DNA of 64,000 nt from Cordilura impudica (Eukaryota > Arthropoda > Insecta > Diptera > Scathophagidae), in contig OY821521.1 of assembly GCA_963682025.1 (NCBI GenBank), forward strand, positions 166,219,961-166,283,960, in the 5' to 3' direction. Positions 57,109 to 64,000 of the stretch are shown in pieces. Both the position numbers and the translations under genes were made by a program. Each line of letters begins with the position of its first letter. The stretch's first letter is position 1. Below the pieces are notes generated by a model. The model saw nothing but the letters and a program-made list of their open reading frames with translations, ran no database searches and was not told the DNA's origin.

Positions 57109-57281
57109 GTCCCATATGGGCGTGCTTTCCAAACTTTTTTCGCAATTTCAGCCATGGAGCTAGCACCAATTCGAATTTCAGGTCTTGTCACCGACATTTC
57201 CCGCCCGAACCAGGCTTTCTTTCTGTCTTATAAATGCAAGATTTTTTAAATTCTATGCTTTAATACGGCGAACAATTTAAT

Positions 57282-57632
57282 TTTTATACCCTATCCCACT
57301 ATGTGGTTTGGGTATAATGACTTTGTGCTGCTGCTTATAACTACCAAAAATATTTAACCTAAACTCATCTTTTATTATACCCATCGACTCAGAATCACTT
57401 TCTGAGACGATTTAGCGATGTCCGTCCATCTGTCCGTCGGTGTGTCTATGTAAACTTTGTAATTAAACTACAAGTTGCAAATATCAATATATTTTGACGA
57501 AATTTGGTATATAAGCTTTTATAGGCCATAGGATGAACGTTATTAATATTGGTGAAATTCGGTTCATGTTCAGACCTAATACCCATACAAATTACCCTAT
57601 GAAATCGACATAAATTGCTATAAGATCCATTT
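57282..57632 (-). mobile_element. Family M copy, partial, inverted
   Basis: From TTTATACCCTATCCCACTAT through GTCCGTCCATCTGTCCGTCG to AATTGCTATAAGATCCATTT, where it stops; the palindrome end is lacking. Confidence 0.85.
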
Positions 57633-57806
57633 AAAGTACAATAAAAGTACCACTACTAAAGGCTAGGTTAGGCCATTAATAAAACAAATAATTACTGAAA
57701 ATTACAATTTTTATTTGAAAGGTACAGAAAACTTTTATTATACATATTTGACAAAAGAAGTAAAACCTAAACTACTCATCAATTTGGTCATCGTTGAAAA
57801 TTAGGT

Positions 57807-58815
57807 TTGTTTCTGCTGCTGATGACTTTAATTCCTGTGATGAACAGGTGGTATAAAATTTAACAACCCCAGTAAATCTTACTTTTTTTATCACTGATGA
57901 CATGACAATCAGGATATAAAATATTTAGGTTTTCAATAATGATTGATTGCGTTTCTTTAAATCAATCTCTTCAAAGAAGTTCTTGTTTCTGCTGCTGATG
58001 ACTTTAATTCCTGGCAAAAACTGTGATGAACAGGTGGTATAAAATTTAACAACCTCAGTAAATCTTTCTTTTTTTTAAACTCTGTCTGTGTGCCATGAGT
58101 GGACCCCATTCCCCCTTATCTAATTTATTTGAAACTTGGCCCATAGTTTTGTCGTGACTACAAATAAATTTTGGAGTAGTCACGCACAGTCACGCGTGGT
58201 CACGCACAGTCACGGAGTGATCTAAATGTCATTTCCCCTCATCCGATCCATCTCAAACTTGGTCCATACACTTGCTGTGAAAAAAGAATAACTTTGACTT
58301 AGTCACGCGCAGTCGCGCATGGTCACGCACAGTCACGGAGTGATCTAAATGTCATTTCCCCTCATCCGATCGATCTGAAACTTGGTCCATACACTTGCTG
58401 TGAAAAAAGATTAACTTCGACATAGTCACGCACAGTCACGGAGTGATTGTAAACCCATTCTCCCTTATCCGATCGATCTAAAACTTGGTCGATAGACTTG
58501 CTGTGAAAAAATATAAACTTTGGCATAGTCACGCACAGTCACGGAGAGATCAAACCCCCACTTCCCCTCATCCGATGGATCTGAAACTTTGTCCATAGAA
58601 TTGTTGTGGCCCAAGATTAATTTTAAGATAGTCACACACAGTCACGGAGATATTCAAAACTCATATGCATGAAGAAAGAAAGAGTTTTAATAAAAACTTT
58701 GTTTTTATGGGTTAGATTATTATCACTGATGACATGACAATCAGGATATAAAATATTTAGGTCTTCAATGATGATTGAATTGCGTTTCTTTAAATCAACC
58801 TCTTCAAAGAGTTCA
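57807..58815. repeat. ~180-bp tandem duplication inside pseudogene Y, second unit split by family G copy E
   Basis: Part a (TTGTTTCTGCTGCTGATGAC ..., 57807) and part b (ATCACTGATGACATGACAAT ..., 57891) recur as a' at 57987 and b' at 58722. Between a' and b' lies family G copy E. A few bases differ (a GGCAAAAACT insertion in a'). Confidence 0.92.
58074..58721 (+). mobile_element. Family G copy E
   Basis: From TTTAAACTCTGTCTGTGTGC to GAAAGAGTTTTAATAAAAAC ... ATGGGTTAGATTAT, with five internal units. It is inserted within a T run in the second unit of the tandem duplication, compatible with the T-T target preference of Helentron-type elements. Confidence 0.87.
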
Positions 58816-60579
58816 TCAACGTTATTAGAGAACTTGAAAAAAAACCTTAAATGGATGCATTTCATGAAACATTATCCGCTGCATTTTCAGCCACTCAACT
58901 TTCCTGTTAATAATGTTTCTTTCTAGTAAAATTGGACTTTGGTCATAGAAACAATTTTGAATGGCCTGAATTTCTTGGCAGCTAAGATCACTTGGTTCCA
59001 ATCTTGAGGTACAAAAATATTGTTTTTGTTTTTCCACTAGGCCAAAATCTTGATCGCAAGTCATGTATGAATGCCCACTTAATAGAAGCTTATGATCAAT
59101 TTTCTCGGTAGCGAACTGAGGCTTTAAAACAATGTATCGGCAGATCTTAATGCTTCGATTTTGGCCACCACACTGGTCAGAGTACATAATCAAGTGCTTA
59201 CATTTTACTATGTTTTTAAGGAAATACATTATGCAGGAACCTATTTACTGGGGGCCACGAGAAGCTTTCATCCCATAAACATATAAACCTCATTCATTTT
59301 CATGTTATGAATACCCAGACAGTATGTCCATTATTGGCGTTTATAATAACATATTCCCGTACTTATAACTGGAGTTGGTAGGGTTTTCATCAGATCAAAT
59401 GAAATAATGGCTACATTGGCATCGTTCTTATACATTTCCACATCCTTTTGATGCCCTCACTTGCTGCATTTGCTTTAAGTAAATGTAATTTTTTCTCATT
59501 TTACAATCCCTGTATGTCCACAAGTATATCACAAGTTTTTAGTTCGATGCCCAGTGCATATCAACGCTTACATGAGTCTTCATTAAAAACTTTACTTAAA
59601 ACAAACTTTGACGTAGGGTTTGAAACTCCTGCTTTAAAAAGTGAATATAAAATACTCATATTTAAGTCCGGTGCCAAATATTAACGATTTTGTGACTTAT
59701 TCAATAAGAAGGAATAGAGTTGATGAAATCTTTAATTTGGTTGATTTTATTACTGGTTTTATTAGTTGATGCATAACAGCCCCGGCGATCTAGAGGAGGA
59801 GTTGTTATGGAACTTTTGTTATTTAGTAGTCAAGTAATACGACCATCCGAAATACATAATATGTTTTTGAAAAACTGTTTGCACACTAGAACTTCTATTC
59901 GTGCAGAGTTACATAAGTAGTAATGTCTCGTCTTTTGTCTCCTCGAGTTTTCCTTAGTAGTGTAGCTACGAGACAACTTTAATAAGTGAAAGCAACTAAA
60001 AATTAAAAACTTTCCAAAGCATAGAATTCTTTGACTAACTTTTTTTGTTAGTCGGAGTTTATTTTCAAATTACATTTCTTTGGACATGCACATGCTCCTA
60101 CCTTTGATGTCTTAGCTGGTACTGTTATCCCTTTGTAGTTGACATATTCTTCTCCTTTAGCACGTCTTGATTTCTTTACATTCTGGGTCCAACTCTCACT
60201 GTTTCTTAGTCTCTTCTTTGGTTTCCTTGCCGTTCTGTCTTCTTATATTTCTGAATTTAAAGACACATGCAGACTCTGTTGTAAAATATTTTCCAAATCT
60301 AATGAAGGGTTCTGTTCTGACGGACAATATTCCGACACTGAATCTTCGAAATCAGAACCAGCGCTAAACATAACACTTTTATGAGTAAAACTTTTGACAT
60401 CAAAACACAAATCAACACAATAATCCATCATTTTCTGTACTAACATCGCATGGTATCCTCTTTTCAATAGTTAAATCAACGAAAAAGAAGAATTTTTCAA
60501 ACAAATGAATATGTTTTGTAGAAAAAACTGTGATGTTTAAATCAATCAAAAAGAACAATTTTTCAAACAAAAATGAATA

Positions 60580-60944
60580 CTAGCAAATTCCAGCCCTCGG
60601 AATTCGAGCGCAAATTCTAGGAAATTTAATTTTTTCGTTAAATAAAGACCCTAAATGTATGCTAATTATAGCCAATTCACAAATCAACACAAAGAACAAA
60701 CTCATTTTTATTACAAACATATTAACAAATTTAATAAACATACACATAGCATTGTATAATTTTATGTATATGTTAGTAGCAAATTTAAATGCAATTTACT
60801 CGAAATAAAGGAAAAAATTTAAAAATCTGCAAAACGGCTAAAAAGAAATACCTTTCAAATAATATACATTTGGTCAAAATCGGGATAAAACCATAGAACA
60901 AAATATCTGTCACAAGAAATCGCCTAGCCTATTAATATTATAGA
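60580..60944 (-). mobile_element. Family H Helitron, copy 7
   Basis: In minus orientation from TCTATAATATTAATAGGC (60944) to an imperfect hairpin and TTTGCTAG (60580), with A and T at the borders. 365 bp. Confidence 0.87.
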
Positions 60945-60960
60945 TGTTTAAGTGGGGCAC

Positions 60961-61080
60961 ACACGATCAATATTATTGATAAATTTTTTAAAAATCAACC
61001 AATCAGAACACAGTATTTAAAAATAAAATATTCTGATTGGTTCATTTTTGATAGATTTATAAATAATATTGATCGTGTAT
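60961..61080. repeat. 120-bp hairpin (near-palindromic MITE-like element)
   Basis: ACACGATCAATATTATTGAT ... AACCAATCAGAA on the left matches the complement of TTCTGATTGGTT ... ATAATATTGATCGTGTAT on the right, giving a stem of roughly 50 bp with a short loop. It is non-coding. Confidence 0.85.
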
Positions 61081-62299
61081 GCTTGAATTTACAGTTATGT
61101 AGAAAAGATGTGACATATCCCACCAATACTATGTGTTACCAATATGTATGCAAAAATGGCCTAAGCGGCTTGGGCCACTTTTGTGTTATAAGTTAATAAA
61201 AATAAAGAAATGCAAAAACAACATTTGCAACGTCATCTCTTGACTTTTGGTGATATAAGAGATAGGCCAGGTTTTCACTAAACTTTGACAAGTTTTAAAT
61301 ATTTTGTACTAGTTAAGTCAGATTATGAAAAATTGAGGGTTAGGCCACTTTTGCGCTGACGGCCTCAAATTGACTCAGAAAATGATTTTGAGTGAGAAAA
61401 TACAAGTTCGGATGAAATTACTAGGCCAGTATAGTAAAAATTTCAATGGTTTTGGCATTCTCAATGAGAAATCAACAGTGGTTCCTGAGTTATAGCCAAA
61501 AAGCTAAGCAAACAAACATCAAGGTAGGGAACAAAATATAATATGTTATTAAAGAAGTTTGGCCTGAGAACGCCAAACATTTTGGAGGTTTTACTACACT
61601 GCCCGAGTCCTTTCACCGTGACTTGGAATTTCACACCCCCCCTCCCAGAGTGGCTGTTGCACTGTCTTTTAAATATAAGACTTTTAAATTTTTTTATATT
61701 TTTTGAACTGCTTCAAATATAGTTTTTTATGGGACAAAGTTCAGGGCAATTTGGTGGACTGGCACAATTATGGATATAATTTATTAATGTAGTTTTTGAA
61801 TTTGGTGACTAACTCCGGCCAAAATTATACTGATCCTTTGTGAAATTCTATAAATTCTAGCACTGTGTCTTGTGCACATTTGTCGTTATATATTTTTAAA
61901 ATATTTAATCAATTAACAATAGCATCATTTGTCCTAGGAGCGCAGCTACAAATGGTTTGCCAAATTATAAATTGCTAAGGGAATTTTCTTTGTCTGTTTT
62001 ACAATCCATATCTTTTACAATTTTCAAGATTTTTTTCTCATATTTTAAATGGTGTAACACAAAAAAATATATTATATAATTTTTTTTCTAACTTAGAAAT
62101 AAATTTTACTATTGTAGATCCACCTATTTTATGTGATGTGAATATGTTACTGTCTTTCATTTCATAACATTACTCGTGCATTATCTCAAGGGGAAACTTA
62201 CCAAATATGACATTAAAATTCCCAAGAGTGTAAATACAACGATGAGCAATAGCATTATTTATTTTTTTATGCAAATAGTTTTCATATATACTAACTACA
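61081..62299. other. AT-rich intergenic region, nothing assigned
   Basis: An imperfect inverted motif (GGCCTAAGCGGCTTGGGCCA near 61160 versus TTAGGCCACTTTTGCGCTGA near 61341) may mark a decayed element. GGGCAATTTGGTGGACTG (about 61745) resembles the fam1 flank at 11.63 kb. No gene. Confidence 0.4.
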
Positions 62300-62690
62300 C
62301 CATTTCCAATTGAAATTGAGAACTTTTCAAATGAAATTGTGAAAATTACAATTGAAATGGCGACTTTTTTAAAAAGGAAATTTGTTTTATTACATATCTC
62401 AATTTTTTATTTTTTTTCAAATATCTCATTTCCTATAATCATAATCTCAATTTCAATTCAATTTTTTCATAAATTTTCAATAGAAATGTTTAATTAATTA
62501 ATCTTCACCAATTTCATTTGTAATTTTCCCAATTTCAAGTGAAAAATTTTCAATTTAAATTGGAATTTTCGCAATTTCAAATTGCAAATCTCAATTTTAA
62601 TTGAAAATTTTCAATTGAACCTTTCCCAATTTCAAATGGAAAATCTCAATTGAAATTTTCTCAATTTCAATTGGAAAAGGTGTTGAGAAA
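62300..62690. repeat. CAATTTCAATTGAAATTG-type palindromic repeat region
   Basis: Short runs of CAATTTCAATTG, AAATTGAGAA, CAATTTAAATTGGAA and similar words alternate in both orientations, so many local hairpins are possible. Period about 18-25 bp, degenerate. Confidence 0.75.
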
Positions 62691-62849
62691 ACAAACATTT
62701 TTTCTTATACATAGTTTCTTTTCTATTTTTTCCCTTCATTTTTAGTTGAATTTAACTTTTTTTTATATGGCACCTTCTCATATTTATGCAAAGTAGTATT
62801 CTTTTCTATTACTTACTTGTCAGAATGTATTCAATAACATACATAAATC

Positions 62850-63606
62850 AAACAATTAGGAAAATTATTGTCGCTCTAGACCGACTATACGATACCCTAT
62901 ATCATGGTTTAGAGACCCTATCTCTTCGGTCCAACTAATTGGATATAGAAAATAAGCATAAACCAATTATGAGTGGTATAGTTATTAATTTTTTTTTGCT
63001 GCAGATATGAAAACGTTCATATCGGTTGCTATATTTATATGGGGACTAGGTCGAAAAATGGACCGATCCTGACCATATTTGATAAAGTCACTTATATTTT
63101 GAAAAAATATATATAAACCAAACTTGAGAAAAATCTGTAAAAATTTTTGTTTTTTGATAATTTATTTTATAGGGATTATTTTTGGACTACTGATTAATGG
63201 ATATAATAAACACATATAAACCTAATTTGACTGAGATCTATATGATAATTTGGATCTTATGGCAATTTGTTTCGATTCCATAGGGATCATTTGTATGGGG
63301 ACTAGGTCTGAACATGGACCGAATTTCAACAATTTCAATAGCGCTCATCCTATGGCCGATAAATTCATTCCAAATTTCATCAAAATATATTCATATTTGC
63401 GACCTGCAGTTTGATTACAATTTTTACGTGGACACACAGACGGACAGATGGACGGACGGACGGACGGACATCGCTAAATCGACTTAGAACGTGATTCTGA
63501 GTCGATCGGTATAATAAAAGATGGGACTAGGTCAAATATTTTTGGCAGTTACAAACAGCAGCATAAAGTCATTATACCCCAACCACATAGTGGTATAGGG
63601 TATAAA
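62850..63606 (+). mobile_element. Family M copy
   Basis: From AACAATTAGGAAAATTATTG plus a one-base variant palindrome (TCGCTCTAGACCGACTA) to CCACATAGTGGTATAGGGTA. The longest (GGAC)n tract of the window lies at 63440-63470. An internal deletion of about 40 bp near 63160 distinguishes it. Confidence 0.88.
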
Positions 63607-64000
63607 AATGTATTTCAAACAAAAATAAAAAAGGAAAAAATAAAAGTTATGTTTGTGATGCTCTGAAATGAATTTCTTATTTTATTTAAAATATTTTAAA
63701 TAGTTCTATGAAAGTATTTATATATTTGACAAATAACTTTAAAATATTTCATTGTATATTTTTGTACATTTTCTTTCAAGGAAAATTACATGAAACAATT
63801 TTTTTTTTATAATATTTTAACTCTAGAAATCTTATATCTAGCATATTCCCGAAGTATTTAATATACATTTGTTAAAAAAAATGCTTTAAAGTTAAAAAGT
63901 ATTCTATAATTAACAAAATTAATCAACATTTTTAATCAGATGGCAAACGGCTTTAATTTTTCTCAAATTTTTCAAAAAAAAATGTACAAAAAGTAATCGG
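63607..64000. other. AT-rich end of the window, nothing seen
   Basis: No coding, RNA or repeat feature is supported. Confidence 0.5.

Larger units (their letters stand above)
57772..60470 (-). pseudogene. Transposase-like pseudogene (YSDxCxGQN type, called Y here)
   Basis: Read on the minus strand from about 60470. It shows an N-terminal acidic segment, ARKPKKRLRNSESW, KSRRAKGEEYVNYKGITVPA, ACACPKKCNLK (about 60070), HYYLCNSARIEVLVCKQFFK and NILCISDGRIT with a stop (about 59830). DRRGCYASTNKTSN, LNMSILYSLF and, across frame changes, LMKTLPTP-like and SFSRGPQ.IGSCIMYFLKN (about 59230) follow. Then come YSDQCGGQNRSIKICRYIVL, DHKLLLSGHSYMTCDQDFGL, VEWLKMQRIMFHEMHPF (to 58825), NVDELFEEVDLKKRNSIIIE and a C-terminus with stop at 57772-57774. 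I know this architecture from many unannotated insect repeat proteins; YSDxCGGQN and GHSxxxCDxDFG are probably catalytic-core motifs (inference). The superfamily is not assigned. Multiple stops, a tandem duplication and a family G insertion disrupt it. Confidence 0.72.

Noticed and set aside
59448..59684. 78-codon plus-strand open frame
   Set aside because: It is the antisense of pseudogene Y, whose motifs run on the minus strand here.
60139..60384. Plus-strand open frames with a hydrophobic stretch, possible small membrane protein
   Set aside because: Antisense of the conserved N-terminal part of pseudogene Y, which is the better-supported strand.

Overview
The window is about 64 kb of AT-rich animal DNA, most likely from a higher (brachyceran, perhaps calyptrate) fly. 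The only conventional host gene is on the + strand. It is the last part of a six-EF-hand calbindin closely matching Drosophila Calbindin-32 (Cbp53E). Three coding exons are visible, at 24359-24415, 49400-49471 and 49596-49742 (stop). A 24,984-bp intron cuts the loop of one EF-hand in two. The upstream exons lie off the left edge, beyond more than 22 kb of intron. Nearly everything else is transposable-element (TE) debris and tandem repeats.

Region by region. 1-2.2 kb is an AAAAT pentanucleotide array. 4.7-8.4 kb holds two broken RNase-H-bearing LINEs. 8.5-11 kb is a hAT element with a broken transposase between long diverged inverted arms. 11.6-13.8 kb is the best copy of a transposon family called fam1 here. 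14.5-17.7 kb holds Helitron-type elements, including an inverted pair. 17.9-23.4 kb contains a LINE scrap, then element X (2.76 kb, ~570-bp terminal inverted repeats, unassigned transposase) and a DD41D mariner, both inserted in one older repeat. 25.4-28.9 kb is an inverted pair of GTCACG-rich repeats around a probable solo LTR that contains two minisatellites. 29.5-32.4 kb is a CR1-like LINE abutting a hAT fragment. 34.3-37 kb is fam1 copy 2, broken by an LTR-like minisatellite insertion and a tRNA-Gly SINE. 38.7-44.8 kb is fam1 copy 3, a ~6 kb element with ~850-bp inverted repeats, itself hit by two insertions. 45-49.2 kb holds more Helitron-type copies and transposase scraps, and then the calbindin 3' exons follow. 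50.9-53.7 kb is a 17-bp minisatellite. 57.8-60.5 kb is a transposase pseudogene of a YSDxCxGQN type. The right end carries further Helitron-type copies and a 120-bp hairpin.

Three non-autonomous rolling-circle-like families are labelled for cross-reference. H is ~370 bp, a canonical Helitron with TC...hairpin...CTAG ends and A^T insertion. M is ~780 bp, mini-me/HINE-like, with subterminal inverted repeats and a (GGAC)n tract. G is 0.65-1.1 kb, HINE-like, with (GTCT)n and internal ~120-bp GTCACG units. No TE gene looks intact. Family assignments come from motif recognition, without database searches.
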